From Rhizorhapis sp. SPR117 (GTDB taxonomy: Bacteria; Pseudomonadota; Alphaproteobacteria; Sphingomonadales; Sphingomonadaceae): a stretch of 64,000 nucleotides of DNA. Below, piece after piece: positions 52,668 through 62,171 of the stretch. Below the pieces are notes generated by a model, which was given only the letters and a program-made list of their open reading frames with translations, made no database searches and was not told the DNA's origin. Made by a program: the position numbers and the translations under genes. The stretch covers positions 4,172-68,171 of the forward strand of contig NZ_JAKKIE010000019.1 of NCBI RefSeq assembly GCF_021742065.1. The letters run 5' to 3'. Position 1 is the first letter of the stretch, and every line of letters begins with the position of its first letter.

Positions 52668-53585
52668 TCACACTCCCAAAGCCCCGCGCACCTTCCGTGT
52701 GTCGCTCCAGCCTTGAAGCGTGCTTTTCAGTTTGTCGTCATCGGCGGGAATATCGATCATCAATGTAACGAACTGATCGCCGCGCACACCGTTTTTGTCA
52801 TGAAAACCCTTGCCCTTAAGCCGCAATGTTTTGCCGGAGCTGGAACCGGCAGGAACGCCTAGCATCACCGGACCATCGACGGTCGGCACCTTTACCTTGG
52901 CTCCGTTCACCGCCTCATCAAGGGTGATGGGCAGTTCCAGTCTGACATTATGACCTTCGCGCGTAAAAAATGCATGCGGTTTGATTTCAATCGTGATTAT
53001 CGCGTCGCCCGTGCCGCCCGGTCCGGGCTGCCCTTTGCCCGAAAGGCGCATTTGCGTCCCGTCTTCAACGCCGTTGGGCAGTTTGAGATCGATTGTCTTG
53101 CCATCCTGCAATGTAATGCGTTGCGGCGCCAGGGTGGCAGCGTCAATAAACTGGACGGGCAGACGATATGCCGCATTTGCCCCCTTTGGTGGCGGCGCGG
53201 ACCGGCCAAATCCGCCGCCCGGCGCACGACGTTCGCCGCCAAACAGGCCTTCGAAAATATCGCCGAAATCACCGCTTTCGCTGTGAAATTCGAATCCGCC
53301 GGCTCCAGGCCCACCAGAACGGGCGCTGCCGCGCCCGCCGCCAAAACCGAAAGGTGCGGTCGGGTTGCCATTTTCGTCAATTTCGCCGCGGTCGAATTGG
53401 GCGCGTTTGTCCTTGTCCGTCAACAGGTCGTAGGCCTGCGTAGCGGCCGAGAATTTTTCCGTCGCCTTGGGATTGTCGGCGTTGCGATCGGGATGCAGTT
53501 CCTTGGCGAGCGTGCGATAGGCCTTTTTGATTTCGGCCTCGCTCGCGTTACGCGCCACCCCCAATGTCGTATATGGATCTGCCAT
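52668..53585 (-). CDS. DnaJ-like co-chaperone (CbpA type)
   Basis: A 305-residue J-domain protein. The J domain (1-68) has HPD at 31-33; a Gly-rich linker (about 80-130) is followed by the two-part DnaJ C-terminal substrate domain (about 135-300). The Cys-rich zinc finger of DnaJ is missing, as in CbpA. The start is taken at ATG 53585; the frame reads 21 codons further up without a site. It probably stimulates DnaK. Confidence 0.92.
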   Translation of the reverse strand: MADPYTTLGVARNASEAEIKKAYRTLAKELHPDRNADNPKATEKFSAATQAYDLLTDKDKRAQFDRGEIDENGNPTAPFGFGGGRGSARSGGPGAGGFEFHSESGDFGDIFEGLFGGERRAPGGGFGRSAPPPKGANAAYRLPVQFIDAATLAPQRITLQDGKTIDLKLPNGVEDGTQMRLSGKGQPGPGGTGDAIITIEIKPHAFFTREGHNVRLELPITLDEAVNGAKVKVPTVDGPVMLGVPAGSSSGKTLRLKGKGFHDKNGVRGDQFVTLMIDIPADDDKLKSTLQGWSDTRKVRGALGV

Positions 53586-53701
53586 TAATTGCCTTTGCCT
53601 ATTCAGTCTTTCATACGGACATTTGGCGATCGAGCCTCCGTGCTTCAAGCGTTTACTGCGCCTGCTCGACTATTCGGCCCGCAATGCCTAAATGGCAAGT
53701 C

Positions 53702-54280
53702 ATGACGACTAATCCCTTCGCCCTTTTCGACGACTGGTATGCTCAGGCCCGCGCCAGCGAGATCAACGACAGCAATGCTATGGCGCTGGCTACTGCTGAT
53801 GCGCAGGGGCAACCGTCGCTACGGATGGTGCTGTTGAAAGGACACGGCCCGACCGGATTCGTCTTTTACACCAATTATGAGGGCCGCAAGGCCGCTGACC
53901 TGTTGGCCAATCCCTCTGCGGCGCTTTTGTTTCATTGGAAATCACTGCGGCGGCAGGTCCGGATCGAAGGGCCGGTGGAAAAGGTCAGCGATGCGGAAGG
54001 CGATGCCTATTTCGCTACGCGCAGCCGTGATTCGCAGCTTGGCGCCTGGGCATCGGATCAATCCCGTCCGCTTGATAACCGCGCCGCCTTTGAAAAGCGC
54101 TTTGCGGATATGGAGGCACGGTTTAAAGGCCGCGATGTGCCCCGCCCGCCGCATTGGTCGGGATTCCGTGTCGTTCCGCAGCGCATCGAATTCTGGCAGG
54201 ACCGCGAACACCGGCTGCACGAACGCCGTTTGTTCGTGCGCAATGGCGACAGCTGGGATGAAGGCTTGCTATATCCATGA
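53702..54280 (+). CDS. pdxH: Pyridoxamine 5'-phosphate oxidase
   Basis: FMN enzyme making pyridoxal 5'-phosphate from PNP or PMP. The 192-residue protein has RMVLLKGHGPTGFVFYTNYEGRKA (residues about 37-60, FMN/PLP site), SRDSQLGAWAS, and the C-terminal VPRPPHWSGFRVVPQRIEFWQ. The chosen ATG (53702) gives MTTNPFALFDDW; ATG 53684 six codons earlier is possible. It overlaps the CDF gene by 4 bp and is divergent from the DnaJ gene. Confidence 0.95.
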   Translation: MTTNPFALFDDWYAQARASEINDSNAMALATADAQGQPSLRMVLLKGHGPTGFVFYTNYEGRKAADLLANPSAALLFHWKSLRRQVRIEGPVEKVSDAEGDAYFATRSRDSQLGAWASDQSRPLDNRAAFEKRFADMEARFKGRDVPRPPHWSGFRVVPQRIEFWQDREHRLHERRLFVRNGDSWDEGLLYP

Positions 54281-55236
54281 GCGGGCCAGCAACAACAGCA
54301 GGACGGCATGGCGTCCTTACGTCTCGCGCCGCCTTGGCCAGCGTGACCGTCGCCTTGCTGCTTCTTTCGCTCAAGGGTTATGCTGCCTGGGCGACGGGGT
54401 CTGTTGCCATGCTCGGATCGCTTGCTGACACCACGCTCGATTTTATTGCCAGTCTGGTCGCCCTCTTTGGCGTGCGCTTTGCCGCGATGCCTGCTGACCG
54501 TAATCACCGTTTCGGGCATGGCAAGGCAGAAGCGCTGGTCGCCATGTTTCAGGTGATCCTCATTATCTTTTCCGCCTTTGGCATCGGCCTGCGCGCCATT
54601 GACCGGATCGGCAGCCCGGAGCTGACCAGCAACGCCGAATATGGCATTGGGGTTTCATTAATCGCGATTGCCGCAACCTTTGCCCTGCTCGCCTATCAGC
54701 GGCATGTGATACGCCAGACGCAATCGCTCGCCATCGGTACGGATCATCTGCATTACAAGTCGGACCTGCTGCTCAACCTGTCGGTTATAGCGGCGTTGAT
54801 ACTGGATCAGTATCTGGGATTCGCGGGTGCGGATGCGCTGTTCGGTATCGCTATCGCGCTCTGGCTCGGTTGGGGAGCACTGCGGGCGTCCAGTAAAGCT
54901 GTCGATCAGTTGATGGACAAGGAATGGCCGCTGGAACGGCGGCAGCGCTTTATCGAGGTTGCGGGCCATCATCCCCTGGTTGCAGGCATTCACGATCTGC
55001 GCACGCGGACCAGCGGGATGCACGATTTTGCCCAGTTTCATGTTTGGGTCGATCCGCAGATGAGTATACGGGAAGCTCATCGTGTCATGGATGAAATAGA
55101 GGCGCGGCTCCGTCCCGAGTTCCCTGGCGTTGAAATCCTGATCCATCCCGATCCGGAAGGGCATGTGGATGGCGAAGGCGACCCCCTGCTGGCAAAGGAC
55201 GCAGCCATATTGGTTGAGCAGGAACGAACGACATGA
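54277..55236 (+). CDS. Cation diffusion facilitator (FieF-like divalent metal exporter)
   Basis: A 319-residue CDF exporter with six membrane helices and a cytosolic C-terminal domain. The metal site is Asp51 and Asp55 (LADTTLD) in helix 2, and His159 and Asp163 (HYKSD) in helix 5. These match E. coli FieF's Asp45/Asp49/His153/Asp157, so Zn or Fe(II) export is likely. It is coupled (4-bp overlaps) to pdxH and to the PhzF gene. Confidence 0.92.
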   Translation: MSGPATTAGRHGVLTSRAALASVTVALLLLSLKGYAAWATGSVAMLGSLADTTLDFIASLVALFGVRFAAMPADRNHRFGHGKAEALVAMFQVILIIFSAFGIGLRAIDRIGSPELTSNAEYGIGVSLIAIAATFALLAYQRHVIRQTQSLAIGTDHLHYKSDLLLNLSVIAALILDQYLGFAGADALFGIAIALWLGWGALRASSKAVDQLMDKEWPLERRQRFIEVAGHHPLVAGIHDLRTRTSGMHDFAQFHVWVDPQMSIREAHRVMDEIEARLRPEFPGVEILIHPDPEGHVDGEGDPLLAKDAAILVEQERTT

Positions 55237-56018
55237 TCCGGATTCCGTTCACCCAGGTCGATGCCTTCGCATCGCGGTGTTTTTCAGGTAATCCCGCCGC
55301 TGTGATGCCGCTTGACAGCTGGTCGCCCGATGATGTGTTGCAGGCGATCGCGGCCGAAAACAATCTGGCGGAAACGGCCTTCACGGTGCCGCTACCGGAC
55401 GATGATGATGCCGATTATGAACTGCGCTGGTTCACGCCCGCTGTCGAAGTTGCACTATGCGGCCATGCGACGCTTGCCAGTGGTCACGTCCTGATGAAAG
55501 GCAACACGGTTCGTTTCCGCTCACGCCGATCCGGATTGCTGGCGGTGCGCCGTATCGGTGAGGGGTATGAACTCGACCTTCCTGCATGGGGGACCGAACC
55601 GAGGCCATTACCCGAGTTCGTAAGGGGAGTGGGTGGCACTCCCATTGAAACCCGTTGGCGCGAGGGGGGATATGCCCTGCTCATATACGAGAATGAAGCG
55701 GAGGTGCGCGCGCTGGCTCCCGATTTTCGCGCGTTGATGTCATTTGGCGATACAGTATTCATCGCAACCGCGCCGGGAAAGGACACCGACATTGTCAGTC
55801 GCGTCTTCGTCCCCGGCGGGGGCATTGATGAGGACCCTGTCACCGGATCGGCCCACAGCCTGTTGACGCCCTATTGGGCCGACAGGTTGGGTCGCGATCG
55901 CTTCACCGCTTATCAGGCAAGCCATCGGGGTGGCTACGTCGATTGCCGCTTGGCAGGCGACCGAGCGGTACTGGGTGGTCACTGCGCCACGGTAATCGAG
56001 GGTGTATTTTTGTTGTGA
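55233..56018 (+). CDS. PhzF-family isomerase
   Basis: A 261-residue PhzF/diaminopimelate-epimerase-fold protein. RCFSGNPAAVMPL and the catalytic Glu in NNLAETAF (about residue 47) match the family; VFVPGGGIDEDPVTGSAH (about 189-206) is the conserved C-terminal motif. Biochemical role is unknown for most members; no phenazine genes are present. Last in pdxH-CDF-PhzF. Confidence 0.9.
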   Translation: MIRIPFTQVDAFASRCFSGNPAAVMPLDSWSPDDVLQAIAAENNLAETAFTVPLPDDDDADYELRWFTPAVEVALCGHATLASGHVLMKGNTVRFRSRRSGLLAVRRIGEGYELDLPAWGTEPRPLPEFVRGVGGTPIETRWREGGYALLIYENEAEVRALAPDFRALMSFGDTVFIATAPGKDTDIVSRVFVPGGGIDEDPVTGSAHSLLTPYWADRLGRDRFTAYQASHRGGYVDCRLAGDRAVLGGHCATVIEGVFLL

Positions 56019-56029
56019 TCTGACGGTCG

Positions 56030-56058
56030 GCGCCATTCCTGGTCCTGCGGAATGGCGC
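56030..56058 (+). terminator. Hairpin between convergent PhzF and OmpA genes
   Basis: A perfect 10-bp stem GCGCCATTCC/GGAATGGCGC with a 9-nt loop. There is no T run, so termination is only probable. Confidence 0.55.
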
Positions 56059-56074
56059 TGAATAGCAGTAAGCC

Positions 56075-56755
56075 TTATCCCTGTACGTCGTTTTGCGTTA
56101 CGGGAACGATCTTGATTTCCACCCGGCGATTGGCAGCCTTGCCTTCTGTGGTCGCGTTGCTGGCGATCGGCTGGGTCTCACCATAGCCGCGCGTTGCAAT
56201 CCGTGCCGACTGCACGCCCTGCATGGACAGGTAATTGGCGACCGATTGGGCGCGCCGTTCGCTCAGCCCCTGATTATAGGCGTCCGAACCGTCACTGTCG
56301 GTGTGACCATAGACGTCGATATACGTGCTCGGATAATCCTTCAGCACGTTGGCGACATCGTTCAATACTGGCTGGAACTGTGGCTGCACGGCGGCCTGGT
56401 CATAGGCAAAGGTAATGCCCGACGGCATCCGCAGCATCAAATTATCGCCCTCGCGGATAACGTCCACACCCGTGCCTGCCGTTTCCTGGCGCAGTTTCTT
56501 TTCCTGCGCGTCCATGTAGGCGCCGATACCAGCCCCCGCGACCGCGCCAATGCCAGCGCCGACGATTTTTTCGGTGCGGTCACGCTTGCCACCGACCAGA
56601 TCGCCAAGGAAATAGCCACCCACAGCACCCGCTACGCCGCCGATTGCGGCCTTGGACAGACGCTGGTTGCCGGTTTCCGGATTTGTCGTGCAGGCGGCGG
56701 TCAGCAAAAAGGCGCTCATTGCGCTCGCACCCAGAATCTTGTGTGTGATGTTCAT
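56075..56755 (-). CDS. OmpA-family outer-membrane lipoprotein with glycine-zipper domain
   Basis: A 226-residue protein with a lipobox ending TAAC (about residue 22). A glycine-zipper segment follows (about 35-75, GGVAGAVGGYFLGDLVGG), then a C-terminal OmpA peptidoglycan-binding domain (about 105-220). VYGHTDSDGSDAYNQGLSERRAQ carries the Asp and Arg that hold diaminopimelate. It ties the outer membrane to peptidoglycan. The start at 56755 has AAGGAATAGGG upstream. Confidence 0.9.
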   Translation of the reverse strand: MNITHKILGASAMSAFLLTAACTTNPETGNQRLSKAAIGGVAGAVGGYFLGDLVGGKRDRTEKIVGAGIGAVAGAGIGAYMDAQEKKLRQETAGTGVDVIREGDNLMLRMPSGITFAYDQAAVQPQFQPVLNDVANVLKDYPSTYIDVYGHTDSDGSDAYNQGLSERRAQSVANYLSMQGVQSARIATRGYGETQPIASNATTEGKAANRRVEIKIVPVTQNDVQG

Positions 56756-56901
56756 CCCTATTCCTTTGCTTATCATCTCGTTTGCGGCGAGCCACAGTCA
56801 TGTAACAGCCTTGCAAGGCCGTTAGTTCCACATCCGAATTGAATGACAGATGAGAGCTTTGTTGTGAAATTGAAAGAAACACGCCAATAAGGCGGGACTA
56901 T

Positions 56902-58203
56902 ATGGAGCCCATGACACCTTTCCCGTGGATCGACGTTGCGATCATTCTGGCACTGATCGCCCTTAATGGCCTGTTCGCGATGTCGGAACTGGCGATCGTA
57001 TCGTCGCGCAAGCCCCGCCTGCAATCGATGGAAAAGGCGGGCAAGCGCGGTGCGCGCACGGCAATGGACCTTGCGGCCAATCCCGGCAAATTTCTGTCCA
57101 CGGTGCAGATCGGCATTACCCTGATCGGTATATTGGCCGGTGCCTATTCGGGGGCCAGCCTGGGTGGTCCTGTTGGCGAGCGGCTGGTATGGCTGGGAAT
57201 CGACGTGAATACAGCCCACACAGTCGGCTTTGCACTGGTGATCACCTTGGTGACCTATGCTTCGCTGATCGTCGGTGAACTGGTGCCCAAGCAATTTGCC
57301 CTGCGTGCGCCCGAACGAATCGCGGTGCTGATGGCAACGCCCATGCTTTGGCTGGCCTATATCACCGCTCCGATCGTCTGGATATTGGACGGTAGCAGCG
57401 CCCTTATTTTCCGCCTGTTACGGATGAACCGCGAATCGCAAAGCCATGTGACGGCAGAGGAACTGCACCTGATCGTTGCTGAAGCCAGCCGCTCGGGTGT
57501 GATCGAGGAAAGTGAGCGCGCGATCATTTCGGGCGTTGTGCGCCTTGCCGACCGGCCCGTGCGTGAAGTGATGACACCGCGAACCGATATTGACTGGATT
57601 GACGCCGATGCCGATGCCGATGCCATACGCAATCGTCTGCTGGACAGCCCGCATACACGATTGCCCGTGGCGGAAGGATCGGTGGAGAATATTATCGGCG
57701 TTGTCCAGGCGCGGGATATCGTATCGGCGCAGTTCCTGGAGCAAATTCTCGACCTGCGGCAATTGATGCGTCGGGCAGAGGTTGTGCCCGATCAGCTCGA
57801 CGCGATGGACGCGCTCGATCATCTGCGCAAGGCAGAGGTGCCCATGCTGCTGGTCCATGACGAATATGGTCACTTCGAAGGCATCGTGACCCCTGCCGAC
57901 CTGCTGTCAGCTATCGCGGGTGAATTTGCGTCCGATCAGGATACCGGTGCGGAACCGGCACTGGTCGAGCGGAGCGACGGCAGCCTGTTGGTGTCCGGTC
58001 AAATGCCGGCCGATGCACTGGCCGAGCGGTTGGGCATAGATCTGCCCGAGGATCGGGATTATGCAACCGTCGCAGGTCATGCCCTATGGGTGCTCAAGCA
58101 CTTGCCGCAAGTGGGCGAATATTTTCACGATCAGGGCTGGCGTTTTGAAATCGTCGATATGGATGGACGCAAGATCGACAAGCTGTTGGTGAGCGCGGAG
58201 TGA
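56902..58203 (+). CDS. CNNM/CorC (hemolysin-family) membrane protein
   Basis: A 433-residue protein with an N-terminal CNNM domain (about 1-195, four hydrophobic helices; LNGLFAMSELAIVSSRKPRL), a CBS pair (about 218-340; VREVMTPRTDIDWID), and a C-terminal CorC_HlyC domain (to about 425). Relatives are implicated in Mg2+ or Co2+ transport; the hemolysin name is historic. An ATG 3 codons later is an alternative. The stop overlaps a GTG in frame with the next gene. Confidence 0.9.
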   Translation: MEPMTPFPWIDVAIILALIALNGLFAMSELAIVSSRKPRLQSMEKAGKRGARTAMDLAANPGKFLSTVQIGITLIGILAGAYSGASLGGPVGERLVWLGIDVNTAHTVGFALVITLVTYASLIVGELVPKQFALRAPERIAVLMATPMLWLAYITAPIVWILDGSSALIFRLLRMNRESQSHVTAEELHLIVAEASRSGVIEESERAIISGVVRLADRPVREVMTPRTDIDWIDADADADAIRNRLLDSPHTRLPVAEGSVENIIGVVQARDIVSAQFLEQILDLRQLMRRAEVVPDQLDAMDALDHLRKAEVPMLLVHDEYGHFEGIVTPADLLSAIAGEFASDQDTGAEPALVERSDGSLLVSGQMPADALAERLGIDLPEDRDYATVAGHALWVLKHLPQVGEYFHDQGWRFEIVDMDGRKIDKLLVSAE

Positions 58204-58367
58204 GGCGGGCTATTGTGGACATGATTGTCCACCGCCTGACTCAATTCTGCAACGCCCTGCCGAATTGCCCTTGCAGATTGCCATTGGGGATGATTCCTGT
58301 ACGAACGGGTCAGATCAAGGAGCCCGTATCGGGTCGCAATTATATACTATCAAGGGACTGCAGGAGA

Positions 58368-59144
58368 GTGGCGCGCTCGTTCGTTGTTTCTGTAATGTTG
58401 CTCGCCCTCTCCACCCCTGTCGCGGCCCAGGATGTCGCGCCTCCCGATGATCGATGCGCGCAAACAGATATTGAGAGCCCCTTGGGAGAAGGCGGACTTT
58501 CGATAACACTTCCAGCCGAAGATGAGGAAGCCGTCGCATGCACCCCGACCCCTGTCGCGGTGCGGCCACCCGGCCCGGATATTTTTGGGTCGGTCGCGCT
58601 TGCAGTCGCCGCTACATCACTGGATGCGCGTTGGCGCAATGTCATGGCGGAACCGATCGAAGCGGAGGCAGGCCCGTGGCGTGGTTTGATCAGACAGGCG
58701 GCGGCGCAGAATTCCTTCCTCCGGCTTCAACTCGTCAACAATTGGGTCAACACACACGTCGCCTTTGTCGAAGACCGGGCAGACGATCACTGGGCTAATC
58801 TGACCGAAACGATTGCCCGCGGACAGGGTGATTGTGAGGATTATGCGATCGCCAAGATGCAGTTGCTCGAAAGCGCCGGCGTGCCAAGTGATACCCTGTA
58901 TCTGGTGATCGTCACGGATGTGGCGCGCCACGCCGACCATGCTGTGCTTGCGGTGCGGGAGGGAACGGAAATGTTCATTCTCGACAACAATACGGATCGC
59001 GTGCTGCGGTCCCGGGATGTTGTCGATTATCGTCCGATCGTCAGTTTCAGCACGCAGTTTTCATGGACACATGGCTATCGCACGGCGGGGCAGGGGCAAC
59101 TGCAAGGGATTCGAATGGTATCGCCGGACGCTGCGTCGTACTGA
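58368..59144 (+). CDS. Transglutaminase-like cysteine peptidase (BTLCP, LapG-like)
   Basis: Exported cysteine peptidase of about 258 residues. It has a signal peptide (RSFVVSVMLLALSTPVAAQ), a spacer, and a BTLCP domain with the triad Cys in GQGDCEDYAI, His in RHADHAVLAV and Asp in ILDNNTD. LapG of Pseudomonas cleaves the adhesin LapA to release biofilm cells; a similar role is inferred. The start is unsure: GTG 58368 gives the signal peptide directly, but the frame is open to GTG 58200 (overlapping the CNNM stop) and ATG 58290. No LapD or adhesin gene is nearby. Confidence 0.78.
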   Translation: MARSFVVSVMLLALSTPVAAQDVAPPDDRCAQTDIESPLGEGGLSITLPAEDEEAVACTPTPVAVRPPGPDIFGSVALAVAATSLDARWRNVMAEPIEAEAGPWRGLIRQAAAQNSFLRLQLVNNWVNTHVAFVEDRADDHWANLTETIARGQGDCEDYAIAKMQLLESAGVPSDTLYLVIVTDVARHADHAVLAVREGTEMFILDNNTDRVLRSRDVVDYRPIVSFSTQFSWTHGYRTAGQGQLQGIRMVSPDAASY

Positions 59145-59237
59145 CCATCCATTCTCCTCGCAATCAGCATTTGGGCGAGGAAACTTGAAGCCCACGGCAT
59201 CTCGCCCTATGCCACGGGGATCACCAGCAGGATTTTC

Positions 59238-60392
59238 ATGACAGAAAAAAGCATTGCCATTGTATCGCCGATTCATACCGGTGGCATAGAGCAGACGTTG
59301 GGGGCGGGTTGGACATCAACCTATGTCTGGATCAGCGCTAACAGTACCGCCATCATTATCGCAACGCTGGCTGGTATCTGCATTTACCTTTTGCTTGGGT
59401 TGGCGCGCGGGCTTGGCAAGCAGTTGCGGAACAAGAGTGACCCCTTGGGCCTGATGCCCATTATGGGCCGGGTCATTGGCAGGACCAGCCAGTTTTTCAT
59501 GATCATGGTATCGGCAAAGTTGGTGGTGGACCATGCCAGTCCACCTGCGGTTATGGCCGAAACAGTCGGTTTTCTATTCACTATTTCGGCTGTTTTTCAG
59601 GGCGCGATCTGGCTGCGCGAATTGATATTGGGCATGCTGGAACGGCGTGCCGGCGATGGTGAAGGCGAAACCCTGGCCAACGCCATGGGTATCATCCGCG
59701 TGATTGTCAGCTTTGCGCTGTTTGCCATCGCCATCGTAGTCGTGCTCGACAATCTGGGCGTCAATGTCACGGGTCTGGTTGCGGGTTTGGGCATTGGCGG
59801 CATCGCTATCGGTCTTGCCGCGCAAGGGATTTTTTCCGACCTGTTCGCGGCGCTGTCGATCATTTTTGACAAGCCGTTCCTGCGCGGAGAAACAATCAAT
59901 TACGACACGACCATCGCTACGGTGGAAAAAATCGGTCTGAAAAGTACGCGGTTGCGGGCTCTCACCGGGGAAAAGAAAATCATTTCCAATACCAATCTGC
60001 TGAGCAAGGAAATTACCAGCTATGCTGAGCTGGATCATCGCCGGCTGAAATTTGCCATCGGGGTCATCTATCAAACCGATCCAGATGCCGCAGCGGGCAT
60101 TCCTGACCTGTTGCGAGAGATCGTTGAGGCCAACAACGCGGTCTTCATCCGCAGTGGCTTCGTCGGTTTCGGGCAAAGTTCGCTGGATTTCGAAGTGGAA
60201 TTTGAAGTCTACAGCCCGAACTATGAGGAGGTGTATCAGACGCGGCACCTGATTGGCCTTGGCATATTGAAGCGTTTCAACGAAGCGGGCCTGGAATTTG
60301 CCTATCCGACGCAGACAACCTTCACCTCTGCGCCCGATGGACAGATGATCATGCCCTATCCACAGGTCATGCCGGTACAAAGGGTAGAATGA
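59238..60392 (+). CDS. MscS-type mechanosensitive ion channel
   Basis: A 384-residue inner-membrane channel. Hydrophobic helices at about 35-57, 87-125 and 150-215 include the pore helix GLGIGGIAIGLAAQGIFSDLFA (about 183-204), the MscS gly/ala pattern. A cytosolic beta domain follows (FDKPFLRGETI, then KKIISNTNLLSKEI). It should open on membrane tension to release solutes. Confidence 0.92.
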   Translation: MTEKSIAIVSPIHTGGIEQTLGAGWTSTYVWISANSTAIIIATLAGICIYLLLGLARGLGKQLRNKSDPLGLMPIMGRVIGRTSQFFMIMVSAKLVVDHASPPAVMAETVGFLFTISAVFQGAIWLRELILGMLERRAGDGEGETLANAMGIIRVIVSFALFAIAIVVVLDNLGVNVTGLVAGLGIGGIAIGLAAQGIFSDLFAALSIIFDKPFLRGETINYDTTIATVEKIGLKSTRLRALTGEKKIISNTNLLSKEITSYAELDHRRLKFAIGVIYQTDPDAAAGIPDLLREIVEANNAVFIRSGFVGFGQSSLDFEVEFEVYSPNYEEVYQTRHLIGLGILKRFNEAGLEFAYPTQTTFTSAPDGQMIMPYPQVMPVQRVE

Positions 60393-60401
60393 GAGGGTCG
60401 C

Positions 60402-61385
60402 CTACTGGCCGATTCCCCATAGCGTGCCGGGTTGCAGCAGGCCGCCCGTTTGCTTCAGCCCACCCTTGCGGTCCTTTGCCAGCAACAGCGCGCCATCCAG
60501 GTCGATCCATTTGGCCTGTTGCCCGAGCAGGAACGCGGGAGCGATGCCAAGCGATGTGCCGAGCATGCAGCCGATCATGACATCTAGTCCGCGCAACCGT
60601 GCCTTTTCCGCCAACAGCATCGCTTCGGTCAGCCCGCCAGCCTTGTCCAGCTTGATATTGACCGCCTGATAGCCTTCCAGCCGGTCAAGGTCTTCATGCG
60701 TGTGGCAGCTTTCATCTGCGCAAAAAGGAATTGGGGATTTCAGACCAAGGAGCAGGTCCTCCTCGCCCGCCGAAACTGGCTGCTCGATCAGTTCAACGCC
60801 ATATTCGGCCATTGCATGGGTTTCGGCCTCAATATCGAGTTCGTCCCAGCTTTCATTGGCATCGACGATCAGGCGGGCATCGGGCGCGCCCTTGCGCACA
60901 GCCGCGACACGCTCACGATCATCCTCGCCCGTGAGTTTGCATTTCAGCAGCGTGTATGTCTTCGCCGCTTCGCGTGCGTCCGCAGCCATCTTGGCCGGAT
61001 CGGCAAGACTGATCGTATAGGCAGTGACAAGCGGTTTGGGGGCGGGCAGGCCAGCCAGTTGCCACACCGGCTTGCCAGCCTGCTTTGCCTCTAGATCCCA
61101 TAGCGCACAGTCCAGCGCGTTGCGCGCTGCGCCTTCCATCATGCTATCGAGTAAATCCTCACGCGTGATCGTGCGGCGTTGCTTGCCGCGCATCAGGATC
61201 GAATCGACGCACAACTCGGCAGTCTCGCCTTCATAATATATGGGTGTGCCTTCGCCCCGTCCGACATGCGTGCCGTCCGTGACTTCGCAGACGACGACGT
61301 CAACGTCCGTTTTTGCGCCCCTGCTGATGATGAAGGCGCCATCGACGTTCCAGCGCTCGACCTTTGCGGAAATAATTTCAATCAT
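60402..61385 (-). CDS. L-Ala-D/L-Glu (dipeptide) epimerase
   Basis: Enolase-superfamily epimerase that turns over peptidoglycan L-Ala-D-Glu. The 327-residue enzyme has the base Lys148-Cys-Lys150 (LLKCKLT), metal ligands Asp175 (VDAN), Glu201 (IEQP) and Asp224 (CADES), and the second base Lys245 (NIKLDKAGG). These mark the dipeptide epimerase subgroup. The start at ATG 61385 is divergent from the DUF1232 gene; the longer upstream frame was rejected. Confidence 0.9.
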   Translation of the reverse strand: MIEIISAKVERWNVDGAFIISRGAKTDVDVVVCEVTDGTHVGRGEGTPIYYEGETAELCVDSILMRGKQRRTITREDLLDSMMEGAARNALDCALWDLEAKQAGKPVWQLAGLPAPKPLVTAYTISLADPAKMAADAREAAKTYTLLKCKLTGEDDRERVAAVRKGAPDARLIVDANESWDELDIEAETHAMAEYGVELIEQPVSAGEEDLLLGLKSPIPFCADESCHTHEDLDRLEGYQAVNIKLDKAGGLTEAMLLAEKARLRGLDVMIGCMLGTSLGIAPAFLLGQQAKWIDLDGALLLAKDRKGGLKQTGGLLQPGTLWGIGQ

Positions 61386-61412
61386 GATGCAATAGCCCTT
61401 AAAGAAGACGCC

Positions 61413-61808
61413 ATGGAAGGCAAAGCAAAAGGCAGCAAGCTCAGGCAATTTGTTCATGCGTTGCGCATCGACGCTCACGCGATCTGGCTCGCCGTGCGCG
61501 ATCCGCGCACCCCGGTGGCGCTACGCATTTTCGGTGCGCTGGTCGCCGCATATGCGCTCTCGCCGATCGATCTTATTCCCGATTTCGTGCCGGTGCTAGG
61601 CTTGATCGACGACGCGATCATCCTGCCGCTGGGCATTTGGCTGTTTGCGAAAATGGTGCCCAAACCGCTCTGGGCGGAATATAAGGCAAGGGCCGAAGCG
61701 GAAACCCAGCGCCCCATCAGCATCGCGGGCGCCGCAATGGTCATTGCCATCTGGGCTGCCATGGCGGTCCTGATCGTCTTCATGGTAACGAACTGGCAAT
61801 ATTATTAA
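61413..61808 (+). CDS. YkvA-type DUF1232 membrane protein
   Basis: A 131-residue protein. The DUF1232 core (about 28-68) contains DPRTPVALRIFGALVAAYALSPIDLIPDFVPVLG spread over residues 29-62, and a C-terminal membrane helix follows (about 104-127). It starts 27 bp from the divergent epimerase. Function unknown. Confidence 0.85.
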   Translation: MEGKAKGSKLRQFVHALRIDAHAIWLAVRDPRTPVALRIFGALVAAYALSPIDLIPDFVPVLGLIDDAIILPLGIWLFAKMVPKPLWAEYKARAEAETQRPISIAGAAMVIAIWAAMAVLIVFMVTNWQYY

Positions 61809-61817
61809 GCGCTGATG

Positions 61818-62132
61818 TCAGTCCAGCACACAGCCGAATCCCTGCCTTAACCGCGCCGTGCGGCGGGCCATCAACGGCACGCTGCCTGTCACCGTCTTTG
61901 CGTCAGAATCATCATCAAGGCGCACCATGTCCATGCCGGATTCGATCATGTCGCCCTTGCAGCTTTCCATGCTTCGTCCCTGGATATAACGACATGAACA
62001 GGTCATTCGCGCACCATAGGCCGCGCCCGCCGCTGCCTGCGCCTTGAGATCAGGCCACGCCCAGACGAGCAGCGCCACGCCGCATGCCAGCACGAACGCC
62101 GCAATATAACTGGCCACCCGTACTTTTTTCAT
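61818..62132 (-). CDS. Small membrane-anchored protein with Cys cluster (unrecognised)
   Basis: A 104-residue protein starting MKKVRVASYIAAFVLACGVALL, a signal anchor (about 8-25). Cysteines in RMTCSCRYIQGRSMESCKGD and a C-terminal FGCVLD could form disulfides in the periplasm. GGGGAGGC lies directly before the ATG. The longer reading frame runs into the divergent hydrolase gene and was rejected. I do not recognise the family. Confidence 0.72.
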   Translation of the reverse strand: MKKVRVASYIAAFVLACGVALLVWAWPDLKAQAAAGAAYGARMTCSCRYIQGRSMESCKGDMIESGMDMVRLDDDSDAKTVTGSVPLMARRTARLRQGFGCVLD

Positions 62133-62171
62133 GCCTCCCCTTTCAACGATCGATGCTGTAAAGCACGGCCC

